From the NCBI RefSeq assembly GCF_022201045.2, contig NC_068561.1, positions 20,214,501-20,278,500 on the forward strand: a stretch of DNA of 64,000 bases, given 5' to 3'. A program made the position numbers and the translations under genes. Below, one piece after another: positions 20,622 to 34,556 of this stretch. Every line of letters starts with the position of its first letter. Position 1 is the stretch's first letter. Source of the DNA: Citrus sinensis (Eukaryota > Streptophyta > Magnoliopsida > Sapindales > Rutaceae). Below the pieces are notes generated by a model. It ran no database searches and was not told the origin of the DNA. It saw nothing but the letters and a program-made list of their open reading frames with translations.

Positions 20622-23600
20622 TTTTTAGCTATTAAGATTGTAAGGCATTTAGGTTAAGAAATCTATTTGTCCAGATTCTAAGATTATTTTGCTAGGTTAG
20701 ATACTTCAATTTCATTGTTGGCAATTGTAGGATTATTCATTGTTATTTAATGCTAAGTTTTGAAGCCCTATCTGGACTAATTTGTATGAAGTTGGTTTTT
20801 TAAGGTTTTAGTCTGTACTAAGATATTGATTATAACTATGTTTATAATTTAAAAATATTGTTATGTACAAGGGAGAGACCATCATTTTAATGTTGTTCAA
20901 TATGTGCTTTCATATAGAAGAACAGCGTAGGACTGAAATCGTTGGTGAGAAATTCTAGCTAATTATTTTGAGCATTAAGTTGCATTTACAAGTTACGATC
21001 AAGAGGTATATTAATTGATCGATCCCCAAGTCAGGTGTATATCTTCTAGTGTGTCAGCGGTTGCGTGCCACGTTCCTTAAGTGAATGGTTATATTTATAT
21101 TTAACTACAAAAAAATGAACATACTTAACTGTCTATTAAGTCCCTTGGATTCTTGTAATAAGTAGTTTCTTAACTGTCATTGGAGCACAAACTATGCTGC
21201 ATAATCATTAGTTGTGCTATTAGTTGGGAAAACTATAAGTATTCTGAAACCATATTTTTTTCACGGACACGGTATCATATTGTGTACATCCTTTTGTGCA
21301 TCTCATGATTGTTTGCACACATTTTATAAATAGGAGTACCAAATTGATTTATCAGATTGGAACATTATATCGTACAGGACTATAGCGCCAATTTGATATT
21401 AAACATAATGAGAAAATTTCACAAAGTAACTTACATTTGATGCAGTATGCTTATAATTCTGAAGTATTTTATTTCATGTAGCATTAGATCATATGCAGTT
21501 TGAAATTCTTGCACTTGTAGTACCTTTTCAATTCTTCCATGCAATTTCTTCAGCAACAAGTTGACTCAGTTCGTAGTTACTCATGTTTTCATCATGTTGT
21601 TTCGGTCCTTAAAAGTCCCTTTATTATGTTAAAGTTTGTCGCAATCCTGCATATATAGCATGCTTATTGATGTTTTCATATGATTGTTTCTATATAGGGA
21701 GTTCTGATGAGATCAATTCATCTTCATGAGATCCTGACAGAACTCTTATGTTATTATAATATGTACGGATTTGAACTTTTGTTCTTTCACCTTGTGGACT
21801 AGATGTGTTGTGCTAGGGTGTTTACTTTTTACCTATTTGTCAACTAATGTTTGTCTCATCCATTCTGGTCATGCACATTGATGGAACAAAACCATACTGC
21901 ATATAACTAGTTATCCGAGATCAATTTGGTTGGCGTGCTATTAAAAAACGACAATATGTAATTCATGAAGTTTAATGTTAATTGTCTGTTGCGAATCATC
22001 TTGTTATTTTACAGTCAGAGTTTAGTCGTCGTCATCTTGTTATTTTCTAGATTAGCAATACTGTGCAATACTACATATATGTGCATATTTTATTCATACA
22101 TTAATGAACTAATTCATACAGGCTGGTTTTGGCAAAATTTTATTGATGTACTGAAAAAGTAGGAAAGTTAATGCAATAAATGATGTGTCAATATCATTGG
22201 TTTACATACTTTTATTCTTTTAATTAGATTATGTCAGTTTGTATTGTTTAGTTGGTATAATTAATTACTATTATTATTCTCAACTAGTGATTTGCTGGAA
22301 ATGACAACGTATTACAGTCTATCCAGTTTAGAAGATTTTAAAAGGCAAGTCTATTCATGGGGTAAAATTTATGATATTGAATCTGTTGCCATATACAAAG
22401 AGATAACTCTATTCATGGACTGAATTATGATATTGAATCTGTTACCATGTATAATTGAGCACATACCATAACTATACCCTGTGCAAATTATGTTACCATT
22501 TATATTTGAAACTCAACCGGTTGTATTCTTACTTTTAGATTTTATGCAGTTTTGTGAATTATCCAATAGTGGTGAGATGATAAACTACTTTTCTTAGATG
22601 AATTGGTTCGAGTATCCTATGTGTGTTGGTGAAAGTTGATTTTTTTCGGATTTTTTAAAAATAATTTTGGTGTGTTTCGAGCTTAGATGTCCGAGTTGTG
22701 TTCTCACATAATTGATTTAGGAAATTCCTTTGCATTTCTAATTTGTTAGTTAATATTGAAAAAATGAAAAACAGATTCTCAAATTTCTCATTGTTGATTA
22801 TCAAATTCACAGGCTTTTAAAATGAAATAGTCTTGCAAACAACTTGAGACTTCGCCCTGAGATAACTAAAGCCAGCCATTGAACGCTAAAATAACAGCCT
22901 CGGGGCCTCACTGCCAATAATACAACGTACAATCCAAAGGCCGTCAAATTGCTTTCAGCTAAGAGTAGGTCTTTTGACACACTCGAAACCAACAGCATAC
23001 GACCCCGCCTAATCTCCCAACATGTCTCGGCTGGTGTATCGGAATTTGTTTCAATGTTCCCGTGGAAAATAAACTAATTGAAAGGTGTCAAGTTGTATTA
23101 TTGGCAGATTTGTCTCGGCCGGTATATGGAAATTTTGTCCAAACTGAAAATACCTAAATAAAAGAATATAATTTAATTCACATCTTTTTTTAAGTGGAAA
23201 TTTAATTAAACATTTAAATAAATTATCCTCTTAAATATTTTATAGTTATCCTAATACATTGTTTATATTTATATTTTAATTTTAATAAAAATTATATTTT
23301 GAGAAAATTAAATTAATTTAAAGTTAGGGAAATAAAAACTAGATAACAAGAAAAAATAATTTAAGATTTTAAAATTTGTAATTAATTTATAAATAAAAGT
23401 TTTGAAGATATATATTTTTTAGGATATAAAATTTTATGGGAAGACTGTTAATTTTTATATATGTGTTAGTATTTTGTAAATTAAATAGGGTGTACTTTAA
23501 GAAATAGTATTCAAAGGGGGGTGTTAAAAGCCCTACTCTTCAATTGAAAGCCGAATCCAAGCTTTGTTGGCCCAATGTTTATCAGTCCAATTACAATACC

Positions 23601-26309
23601 AGCCCTAGCCCGGTTCTATACTCAAAAGAGTGAAGCAATTGGCACCCCTTTCACTGTCCTCGTAAAATCTCACATCAAATATACATACATTCATGGATAA
23701 ATAAGAATTAAACACATTTAATAATTAAATTTATTAAAATATATGTAATTTAAGATAATTATTAACATTCAAAAATTCATCACCCAGAAATTTTTTTTTA
23801 ATTTATGCGTAGAGTAATACTAATAAGAAGATAGCAAAAGAGAAGAAAAATAGTTGATACTACTTTTGAGTTTTAATAAATAAATAAAAGAGCGTAATTA
23901 AAAAGAAAAAAAGACGTTCTGAAATTAAAATAAAAGTAACTGGAAAAGGGGGCTGGCTCTGTGTGGAGTAGAGAGGTGTCAAAAGTCTACCTCATGCCCA
24001 AATGGTCCCACTTAAATTCAAGTTCTTACCGAACTGAAAGAAAGCAAGCCCAAAAAATCTACTCCCACAAGCAGGCAGCAGCTACAAAGAAATTGATTCG
24101 AGTGCGTTTGGGCAGCTGTGTAGCTGCTCCCCACGCTATGTTTTAGGAGAATCGTGTCCATTAATTGTAGGCAGCTCTCTCCATCTTACCACCATTTGAC
24201 TTTTTGCGACACTTATTGCATTCATGCAACATGTATTTACAAAATGTGGACTCCATAATTCATATTATATAATGGCAGTCAAATCAACAACTCGAGCGGA
24301 TCAGATCTAAACTTTCTTTTTCTTTTTTTTTTCTTTTTTTTTTTTAGTGCGGGCTAATTTATATATTTATTGTATAAAAGAATAATAACCGTGCAATAAA
24401 TAAGTTCATAAATTATTAAAATCGCACTACAAATTTTTATGGAATTTTTTATTCAATTGATAGAGAAGGTGATAACAAGAAAAAGAACAAGTATAATTAT
24501 AAAAAAAAAAACTATGAAATTATAAAAATATTATTAATTGTTACTATATGCCAATTTAGAACTTCCTAATATTAGTGACTATGTTATAATTTCTTCACAT
24601 ATCTTTCTTTCACTTAGACTAAATCATAATTTTTTTAATAATAAATTAAAGCATTTTAATATCATTTTAGCTCCTAATGATTTCAGTTTATTCAATAGAT
24701 ATATAATTTAATCATGTTATAATACAAGTCTCTAACTTTAGTTTTTTTTTTTTTTTAAAAAAAAGGAGCTGAATTAGGGACATATTTGAAAACAAAATAA
24801 AAACTAAAATATTATATGGTAAATAAGAAAATTTAAGGGGTATTACCCGTGGGTTCGCCCCTGGACTCAATCTCAAACTTGATGAATGGTGACATCATAC
24901 TAACGACAAAATTAAAAGTCTTCATATAAATCGATTACCACTATTTTTTGGAAGTCTCCTGAAATTTGATTTTTTTTTAAAAAAAAAAAATCCTTTTTTA
25001 ATTTTTAATAAGCTTAATGGAGTAGCTCTGCTTGGTCATGATGCATAAAGCCAAGAGTAAAGCGTCGTCCTCACAAATCGCTACTCAAGAAAGATTATTG
25101 TCTTTACTTTCTTTTTTTTTTTTTCTTTTTTCATTTTTTTCCCGTTATTTGAGATTATTCTTTGGGTTGCGGATTAACGAGAGGTTCACGGGTCATCACT
25201 TCACATTCATTTAAGTTATCCCTTCTTTTCTTTTTTTTGTTCTTTTTTTTTTTTTCAATTGATCATATGCCGGTATATGATTCATTAATCATAATCATGC
25301 AAGCTTAATCATATTTTCAGACCTCAAAAAATAAAAGTCGAAAATTTGAGGGGTTAAACATAAAAAAAATTACATAAAAAAATAGTTATATTTCGATTAA
25401 AATTCTAATCTTGTAAGAAAAATTCTATGGACTGGGGACGGGAAGCAAGCACTGATAGGTGGGTTACTATCCAGTTCTAGCTTAAAATCAAATTGCAATT
25501 GATCGATTCTTAAATTTTATAAGCAAATACCAACCGAATTGAAGAACCAAATCAAATTAAATTATTTTGGTTCGGTTCAATTAAGTTGCGTTTTGAATTT
25601 TTTAGGTTTTGTTTAGTTTATTTAAATCATTATATTCAATGAACATAATAATATACAATGACTACAATATAAATCCACGAACAATAAGCAAATTAAAAAA
25701 AAAACACACACACACACAAATCAAGGTACACATATTTATTATGCATAATAAGATCTTTTTTGTTTCGCTGGTGATTGCTATTCATTTTGAAGTTCAACTT
25801 CTTGGTTGACTTTTGAAGGAGGAGAAATCTGAAAGGATTAGGTAATTAAAATAGATATATATATATATATATATATATATAATCCTTTCATTTCATGCCA
25901 CCTGTTAATTAACTTTAACAAACATGTCTATTTGTTTTGAAACTAACAAACATGTCTATTTTTAAAAATAGTTAAAGTAACTTAATTTCTTATGCTGGGA
26001 CCTGGAGAACTTCAATTATCAAACAATCTCCAACGCTGAAACAATTAAGCATTAACACTCGAACAATCTTCAACGTAAAAGATAATAAGTAACATAATCC
26101 ACTAAGTCAGCCTAGTTTCGGATTCTCAAAGGCTTTCTCTAAGTCTATACAAATGAGCTTTTTTCTCATCACTAGCAAAATTCTTTTTCAAGAAATTCAC
26201 CGTAGAAATTAGAAAAAAAAAAAACACCATTGAAAATTCTGTGCAAACAAAATCATATGTCCTCTTGAAATCATCTCATCAGATCTAACCCAAAAACACC
26301 ATACATGCA
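20622..26309. other. Gene-free stretch, AT-rich
   Basis: Nearly 6 kb with no supported gene. Visible structure: a diverged ~59-bp tandem duplication near 22345-22445, long T and A runs near 24310-24350 and 24745-24770, and an (AT)n tract at 25855-25880. The scattered open frames are short and domain-free. Confidence 0.6.
25855..25880. repeat. (AT)13 microsatellite
   Basis: About 26 bp of uninterrupted alternating A and T. Confidence 0.9.
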
Positions 26310-26350
26310 CCCTAAACCCCAAACCCTTAAACCCTAAACCCTAAACCCTA
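26310..26350 (+). repeat. Short interstitial telomere-like repeat (CCCTAAA)n
   Basis: CCCTAAACCCC-AAACCCTTAA-ACCCTAAACCCTAAACCCTAA, about five to six degenerate plant telomere units. It is too short to be a chromosome end and sits in intergenic DNA. Confidence 0.8.
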
Positions 26351-26905
26351 ATCAACCATTGAAAAAAGAAAAAGAAACCAATATTAGTAGCTTTGGATTA
26401 AAAACAAAAGTAAAAGAGAATGATCAAATTTATTTGGTTCTCTTACGGTTCCTTGAACGAAAATAAAAATAATAATAAGTAGAGGAAAATTAACAAACAC
26501 AAACAGTGTAATTAAGAAAAAAAATTAAACCATAATCTAAAAATCTCAATCCATATAAATTTCGCCTATCAATCGCCACTTATCAAATAATTTTTTTTTT
26601 TTGAAAAAAAGAGAGATAGTACAATTAGGTGTTGTTTGTTTATTTATTTGAAATTTGAATAGACCTGAATGTCTGAATTTGAATAATTTTTTTTTTGTCT
26701 AAATCCCTAAAAATAAGCATTAAGTTGTTTGTTTTTTCAACTTTAAAAACTAAAAACATATATTTTTACATTTGTAGCCTTATTTAATTAAAAATGAATA
26801 ATATACAAATCTCAAAGAACATAAAAACCGCAATATTTTATCATATAAGAAAAACCATATTCAAGTGAATACATGACGATTTTGGAATTATAATATATAA
26901 AGTTT

Positions 26906-27380
26906 GGGTAAAATCTTGTTTAGTCCTTATATTTTGAGGTTAGTACCCGTTTAATCCCTATATTTTTAAAAATACCTCAAAACGTCTCCGACGTTAAATT
27001 ATTAGCACCTTTCCGCTTACTTTTTGTTGCTTTTGGCTTAATTTTTACAATATTACCCTCTTGCAATAATTTTTTTGGACATTAGTAAAAAGAAAAAAAT
27101 AATTATCAATTTAATCTCAAAAAAATTAATTATCAATTATTAGCACAATAATTTTTTATTTCATTTTTGGGGTTAAATTGATAATTTAATTTTTTTATTA
27201 ATTTCATAAAAAGAAATATTATTGTAAGAGGGTAATATTGTAAAAGTAAGTAAAAAAAATAAAAAGTAACAACAAAGATGTCAATAATTTAAGGGTAGGG
27301 ATGTTTTAAGGCATTTTTAAAAATACAGGGACTAAATGGACACTAATATTAAAATATAGGGATGAAACGAGCTTTTACTC
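26906..27380. mobile_element. Mutator-like non-autonomous element, family B copy 1 (10-bp TSD)
   Basis: Long inverted terminal repeats of over 100 bp: left GGGTAAAATCTTGTTTAGTC, right (reverse complement) GAGTAAAAGCTCGTTTCATC. The element is flanked by a perfect 10-bp direct repeat TATAAAGTTT at 26896-26905 and 27381-27390. Target duplications of 9-11 bp are diagnostic of the Mutator superfamily. 475 bp, no coding capacity, inserted into family A copy 2. Confidence 0.88.
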
Positions 27381-27465
27381 TATAAAGTTTTTATAAAAAT
27401 AAATTATATAATTACATAAAAAATTTAAGGATAAAACATTTGATTACCAATAATTGGAGATTTAA

Positions 27466-27863
27466 GAGCATCTCCAAAAGATTCTTCAAATAAGATTCTA
27501 CTTCTTATTTGAAGAGCCATATCAATATTAAACACTCCAAAAGACACGTTAATTTAGATTCTTCAAATAAGATTTGTTTCTTACTCCTCAATATTGCCGA
27601 GTGAGTTTCTCCCTCTTCTATTAATATTTTATTATTATTTATTGAAAAGATAAGACTGCAATAATTATTATTTATGTTTCTTTTAAAAAATATAATAACA
27701 ATTCAATTTGATAGTGGGAAAGACTTGATTAAAATAATATTAATTTATTCTTATTTAGTGAGTCTTTTGGAGGAAATTATATTTTTCTATATACTTATTT
27801 GCCACACCAGTAAGCAAATTGAAATTTGAAGAGTAAAATTTAAAAACCCTTTTGGAGATGCTC
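27466..27863. mobile_element. Tourist-like MITE (PIF/Harbinger type) with TAA duplication
   Basis: Ends are GAGCATCTCCAAAAG and its complement CTTTTGGAGATGCTC. A TAA lies directly outside each end, the three-base TWA duplication typical of PIF/Harbinger. About 398 bp, AT-rich, non-coding, inserted into family A copy 2. Confidence 0.8.
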
Positions 27864-28188
27864 TAAGAACTTGTTGAGCGAAGCAAAGTGAGGAGGGATT
27901 CCATGATGGCTGAAAAAAGAAAGATGAAATTATTAGTGGGTAATCATGTATGGGTGAGTCTTGAAATAAGCATGAAAATAAATAATTACGTAAGGATATT
28001 TTTTATATAAGAAACTAGTCAGCTGATTTAGATTTCTCCATTTAGTAAAAAGTTAAAAAAAATGGCTTATTTTATTAAGTCAAGATTATCTAAAAAATCC
28101 CATTAAATTATAAAACCAAATGCATTTAATTCACTTAATTAATTAAGTCAAGTCATTTTAAGTCATTGAGTTAAAAAACAAACATCCT

Positions 28189-29295
28189 CCATGTGATTCA
28201 CTAGTCGCAACGACAGAGAATGATGACGACACACCAGGTGATGATGACGACTACAACGGGCAGAGACAACGGATGACAATTGTGAGACGAATGGTCGCGG
28301 AAGAGTGGTGTGATGTGAAGGCCAATGGACAATGACAAATGCAGCTGATGGATGACGGTTAGTTTTAGGATTTCATGAATTTTTTGTTTTGTTTTTATAT
28401 TGGCAAACACTAAGTTACATTTCATGTAACTTAAGAACTCCCTATATATATATATATATATTAAATTTTTTTCATATTAAGAAGACAACCTATTGTTTTC
28501 TTCTTTGGATCAATTATATTTTGAGCTGAATCGAATACAAATCGAGTGGTTCTTCCATCTTTGATCCGTTCGATTTTTTCCAAAAAAAGAAGAAGAAGAA
28601 GAAGAGAGAAGAAAAACCTCCGCAACCAATTGCATTAGTATTAGGAGTAGGATAATTTTAACTTTTTCTTCAAGTCAAGCTGATGGTGATAAGGCAGCCA
28701 AAATAAAGTTGGCTATTTTTTTCCTATCAAGAATGATGTGCAACCAAACCAAACAGCGACCCTTTAGTTTTCATCAAAAACATAATTACATCATTATGAC
28801 ACTATATTTAGTTAACGAGAAAGAAATAATTGAGCAAGTTCCCACTTTGTTTTTGGTCTCCGCATCGTAAGAATCTGATGTATATATAGTTGCAACGTTG
28901 GAGAAGATTCTGATGGAGAGAGATTTCTTCAGTTTACAAAATATAATACTAAGAGAACATCATTTTTAGAAGATCTAGTCAACCACTAGCTGGGGCAGGA
29001 AACAAACATTAGGAGCATGCATTAATCCACTTGCTTACTTAGTGACAATCCCATAATAAAATCCATCCACCCCATATATGTAACTTTTCAACTCACATTT
29101 TGTCTTTAAAGTGCAACAAACGTTTTTATATTCCCAATTTTACTTATTGCTCTTCCCCTACATCATGTACAGCTATTATTTGGATTTATTTGGATTTGGA
29201 TTTGGATTTGGTTTTAGTTTGTGATTACAATATTAAATGTCATGACCAAGTCCAAGTATGTATGTATTCAACATTAAACTATTCGATAGTTATAA
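28189..29295. other. Intergenic, no supported gene
   Basis: Holds an (AT)n run near 28443-28460 and a GA-rich (GAA)n tract near 28585-28610. The GATGACGAC-rich text near 28205-28360 opens a frame on the minus strand but shows no domain. Confidence 0.6.
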
Positions 29296-29304
29296 TTAAC
29301 CAAA

Positions 29305-29929
29305 GGAAAATTATCAGTCATATATTCTTAAATAACACACGTATCGAACGTGCTACAACATTTTTAACGTATATTACTCGTATACCCTAAGTTGACAAAA
29401 GATGTATGTCGTCCACCAAACTGTTTACTGCCGTTAGAACATACTGACGTCATAGGGGTAATATAGTCTTTTAATATAAAGAAAGACGATGTCGTTTTTG
29501 TTGGACGAAATGACATCGTTTTAATTGGATTTTCTCCAAAATCATTAGACTCCGTCGTTTTCACTATAATTGAAAAAAAAACAACATCGTTGCAGTTGAT
29601 CTTTACAAAAAAAAAGTTGCAAAGAAACGACAAAAAAGAGAAAAATGTCATAAATTACATAAAACTGGTCATAAAAACATTATTGGCTCCAACGGTTACA
29701 TTTTGGCTTGCTTTACTTTTGGGGTAAATTTATCTTTTTAAGTTGATTTGAGTTTAAAGGGTAAAACAATCATTTTGCTAAAATTCTGTTAATTTCTTAA
29801 CAGCAGTAAACGATTTGGCGGACGGCATACGTCTTTTGTCAACTTAGGGTATATGAGTGATATACGTTAAAAATTTTATAGCACGTTTGATACGGGTGTC
29901 ATTTAAGAGTATATGACTAATAATTTTCC
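29305..29929. mobile_element. Foldback Mutator-like element (9-bp TSD)
   Basis: Terminal inverted repeats of about 135 bp start GGAAAATTATCAGTCATATA on the left and GGAAAATTATTAGTCATATA on the right (reverse complement). They extend through a shared CCTAAGTTGACAAAAGA block. A perfect 9-bp direct repeat TTAACCAAA flanks the element (29296-29304 and 29930-29938). 625 bp, with no transposase frame in the ~350-bp centre. Confidence 0.9.
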
Positions 29930-30182
29930 TTAACCAAAATTCAAATGTTTAATGATAAAACTATTTTCAAGTATGTATGTAAGTGCATATTTGTGTGTGC
30001 GTGTGTGTATATATTAACAATATCACGAAGGTAATGCTAAGACTCCTCTTAAATCTGATTATTTCATGCAAAAATATTATTCATTCATAAAGTTTAGTAA
30101 TTAAATTTTATCAATTAACACCAGATGTGTTCTCTCCCTCTCACACCCACACACACACACAACTATCTCCCACAACCCCCTT

Positions 30183-30188
30183 CCCCCC

Positions 30189-30209
<21 letters not shown>
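30183..30209 (+). repeat. C27 homopolymer
   Basis: Twenty-seven consecutive C followed directly by eleven A. Intergenic. Confidence 0.85.
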
Positions 30210-30219
<10 letters not shown>

Positions 30220-32329
30220 AGACCCACTAAAATTGCTTGATAATAAATATCTCAAAGATAACATCAAATGATATTATGGTTTGTCTTTTCCCTCCACTGT
30301 TTCAAAGTCTAAATCATAACTTGAACACAAAGAAACTAAAAGAAGAAGAAGGAAAAAGAAAAAAGAAGAAAAAGATCTCAACTCGAACCTACCTCATCAA
30401 AACGTAAGCAATAATTACCTTTACATACGCGCATTGAAAGCAAAAAAAGTTTTCAACTTATCCAAAGGAGCCCAATGGCAAAACTTTCAAGAGTTAAATA
30501 CACAGGGAAGTGCAAAAGGTTCGCTCAATCTGATGTGGATTCCAAAATCCAGCAAGACTGAAGATAAAAACTCGAGCCCTTTTTCTACGTGCTCTCACAA
30601 GAGATTTCCACTTGTAAAGATCGCATGCGTACCAATCGGATTCACCACCATTTGTAACCCGACATGTGGCACACGTCACACCCCACAAGTGTAAGGGGCC
30701 AACTTTTTTCCTTCTTTTTTTTCGCCTTTTTAATAAAAAAAAGTATTAATCGTGACTATTAATTAAAAAAATGGAGCACATCACAAAGATACGGGAAAAA
30801 ACTATTGCTCATAATAGGGGGAGGGTAAAAAAATAGGGAACTGAGTCATCTGAAGTAATGATTCGGTTCGGTTTCAGATCTGGTTTAAAAAATTGGAAAA
30901 AAAATCTATCCGTTTAATAAAATTAAATAAAAAGTCAAACCGAATGTTGAATAATTGGATACAACCAAAATTATAAAGATTAAAAAATTGAAAAAACTGA
31001 ACTAATTTGGCTCCGTTCAAAATTCTTACAAACTATGGGCCAGTTTTAAATTATGGAGACTGATGAAATAATCTATTTATATTGTGCAGATTAAATAAGA
31101 TGCTGATTAAAAAAGTAGTTTAGTATTTGATAAATTATATTGTTGCGGTTGCTGTGAGTTTAAAAAGTATAGTACATACGTTTGATAAATTTTATTACAA
31201 AAGTATTGTTGTATTATATAATGACTAAAATAGACATAAATTGTAATTACTTTTTATTTTATATTTAATAAATTATTTGGACATATTTTTTTTTCTTAAA
31301 TATGTAAAATTATAATAAAAAACTTAATTAAGAAAAATCTAAAGAACTTCATAATGTGTTCCATAAAATATGATAAAAATTTATACTTTTAAATAATCTA
31401 AATAAAATAAAAGGTAATATGTATTACATTCACAATAAATTTTTTGCAATAAAATTCCTCGAAATTTCCATTTCTTGGGATCCAGAGCCATTAATATTAT
31501 GATACTAAATTGTGGCGGTAATATCTAATGATTTATTTATTAGGGTTTATGAATAAGTAAGATATAATTATCTTTTTATTAAAATACTAGGATTATAATA
31601 GGCATTTTAAAAAGAGCTTATTGAAACAACTGCTTATGAAAAGCAATCTTGTACCTGCTTTTAAAAGCTGCTGACGAAATAAAGAAAATTATTAAATAAA
31701 CTGTTTTTACAAAATTTACCAAATACTATTTTTATCAAAAATTATGAAATAAATAACTTATTAAGTTTCAACCTCAATCCTAAACGGAGCCTATATTTGG
31801 TTCAATTTAATTCGAGAAAAAATTAAACGGAGCCAATCGTGCCCACCGTTGTCTCATAGTTTATTTGATAGAAATAACACATATAATAAAATGAAGATAT
31901 GACAAATAATTTATTTATTATTTTCTGTCTTTAGTACTTTTTCTTTCTTTCAGTTACATATTGTATGGAATTGATGTCCCATTTTAAATAATATTTAGAG
32001 GTAATTAAACAAAAAAAAAATCAAATACCCATTAAGAAAATAATGACATGCACTTGCAGAAATATGGATCGAGTATATGTTTGGTGACAATTCAGTGGAC
32101 CAACCCTCTTGAATAAATTTAGAATTCTCTACTCCAGATATTTGGAAAAATATGAAGAAGGATTCCAATTTCCTCCAGAGTCAATCTTGATCAACAACAT
32201 TAAATTAATTTGTCACAAATCTCAACGACAATTTCCACAGCAAAATATTAACGTAATCAAATGATCGACATAGGTCATGGCTGGACCCGGTCTAAGGAGA
32301 ATTGCGTGTATGAAATTCTGACTTCATCA

Positions 32330-32520
32330 TACAATTCGTACGATCTAGGTAGGTCCTGAGTTGAATAAACGAAGGGTACCCAAATCTAATCACAGCATTT
32401 ATTTATTTATTTTTAATGATATTAACTATTACAATTTGTACGAGGTAGGTCCTGAGCTGAATAAATTAGGGTACCTAAATCTTATCATAGCAATTTTTTT
32501 TTTAATGATATTAAGTATAA
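32330..32520. repeat. ~97-bp tandem duplication
   Basis: GTAGGTCCTGAGTTGAATAA with the following GGGTACCCAAATCTAATCA recurs about 97 bp later as GTAGGTCCTGAGCTGAATAA with GGGTACCTAAATCTTATCA. Both copies end in TTTAATGATATTAA. Confidence 0.85.
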
Positions 32521-34551
32521 CTCTAAAGTTGCCCGGAACCAAAAACAAAAAAATAATAATAATAAACTCTTGCAATTATGGTTCAATACACGTTAGGTAT
32601 ACAACATAATTAGCAATAAATAAGTAATTTGATCAAGCAATTTATACAGATCTAGAAAGCTTGAGTTTAGTTTAAGGTCGTTCCCCATCACACCAACTTT
32701 TCTTCTTCCTTCTTCATTTTAAATAATAGAGAGACTTTAATTAATAATCCCTCAATGGTTACAATGTTATTAATACTGATGCCTAACTAGTAACACGTTA
32801 CCTAATCTAACGCGCATCTAGCTGATTACCATATATTTAAAAATACTAATTAATCTAGTATTTAATACTATTGCTTTTTGGCATTTAGAGTATCATATTT
32901 TATGTGGGTGTCGAGTTAACTATAACTAATATATTAATATAAAAAATTATCATACATGCCTAGGGTTTGCAAGTTCGAGAATGGAGCCTATAATGAGACA
33001 ATGAAGCTTGTCTTATATCCTTAAGAATTTGATTATTGTGGGTTTAATCAAAGCTTACCTATGTGAAAGTTTAAAGGATATTAAAGAAAATGAGAATATT
33101 GCATTTGATGGCGTTTTGGTACCTTTCTAACTGGTAACCAATTTGGACCATTAAATAATTAAATAATCAAATATTCTTTTCTTCACAATGCCGTAAATCC
33201 CTGCTTTAACTTTTATTATAACCTTTTGGAATTGATTTGATTAATTATACATGTGAGATGCAAAAAGTTTTGAGGAACTTGCAATTTCCATGATTTTTTT
33301 CTTTGTTATTTTTATGTGTTTTTTTTTTTAATTTTCAGAATGAAAATATAATTTTTAATCTTCTACAATTATTAGAGTTAAACTTGAATGACTAACCAAA
33401 TAAAGATGTTGAAAGCAATTTAGATGCACCTTTGAAACTGTCTGTGTATGTATTTAAAATCAATTGAATTTTACCAAAAAAAAAAAAAAATCAACATTGA
33501 TTTCGTAGATTGGAATTGAAACCATTTTTTTTTTCAAATAGTACAGCATCACTATAAAAAAAATAAAGAAAAAAAAATCTATTGAAGCGTTGTCTATATA
33601 AAAAAATCTATTGAAGGTTGCCTCTATATATCTAGCTTTGTTGTGGTACCTTTTGAATATTTGAACCCAATTATTAAATTCAAATTTTTCTTCATTTTAT
33701 AAATTATTAATTTCATAAATCAATATGTAAACAACATGGATCATGTCTTCAATATCCTTGAATGAAAGAAAAATTGAAAAAAAAAAGAGTTGTGGGTAAA
33801 TAATTACTTGACATTTGAGGTAGTTGTCTTGTCTATGAATCAGCAGACATGTGCGACTAAATCAAAACACATCATTAAAATTATCGAAAAAGAGAAAGAG
33901 AGTATATTAGAAAAAAAATGATACAATGGACAAATGTTGTTAGAATACAAGCCGGCATGGAAATAACCTCTGCTAAATCACTTTCTGTATCCTCATTTGC
34001 TGCTCAAATTATGTTGATTAACGTATCATAGTTAATATCCTTAAATGAGTGTAATTCGCGAAGAAACATCCAATAATATTAGAATCTATATGACTAATAA
34101 GTTATATTTGACTTATCTAAGATGAACATTGACACAAAGAAGATCTCTTCAACAGCCAACAAAAATGAATTGGCCTTGTTATATAATATTGAAAAATCGA
34201 GACATAACACGTTTAATTATAGAGTTCTGAAATTAATAGATGTTATTATTTTTTTTCAAAAAATTAATTAATAAATACAGAATGGACTTTAAACTATTTG
34301 ATTATTTAATTTCAAATGTAAAAACTTGTAAATTAAAACATAAAATTCTATCACCCAAATGTGAAACTTATCAAGGGGGGAAAAAACAAATATTAGTGAG
34401 ACTTATAAAGAAAAAAGATTGTCGCAATATGTAAAATGACAAAGAAAGATGTAGTATAGCTAAGAAATTGTGAAAAGACCTACCAAATGACCTCCTTACG
34501 GCCGGGGTCCTTTCTTTTACTTGAAATGATTGATGCAAATGATCTTTAGCA

Positions 34552-34556
<5 letters not shown>

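Larger units (their letters stand above)
26626..28188. mobile_element. Non-autonomous DNA transposon, family A copy 2, interrupted
   Basis: Inverted relative to the copy at 14366-14981. The left end TTAGGTGTTGTTTGTTTATT and the following GAATAGACCTGAATGTCTGA match the reverse complement of that copy's right part. The right end (reverse complement AGGATGTTTGTTTTTTAACT, then ATTAAGTGAATTAAATGCAT) matches its left part. Two later insertions, at 26906-27380 and 27466-27863, split it into three pieces. Without them it would be close to 680 bp, comparable with the 616 bp of copy 1. Confidence 0.75.

Noticed and set aside
24060-24140. Possible microRNA hairpin around CAGCAGCTAC and its partner GTAGCTGCT
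   Set aside because: The pairing is about 10 bp with a ~40-nt loop and poor extension, too short for a plant miRNA precursor.
30434-30694. 86-aa plus-strand frame in the gene-free island
   Set aside because: No recognisable domain, an antisense frame overlaps it, and there is no splice continuation.
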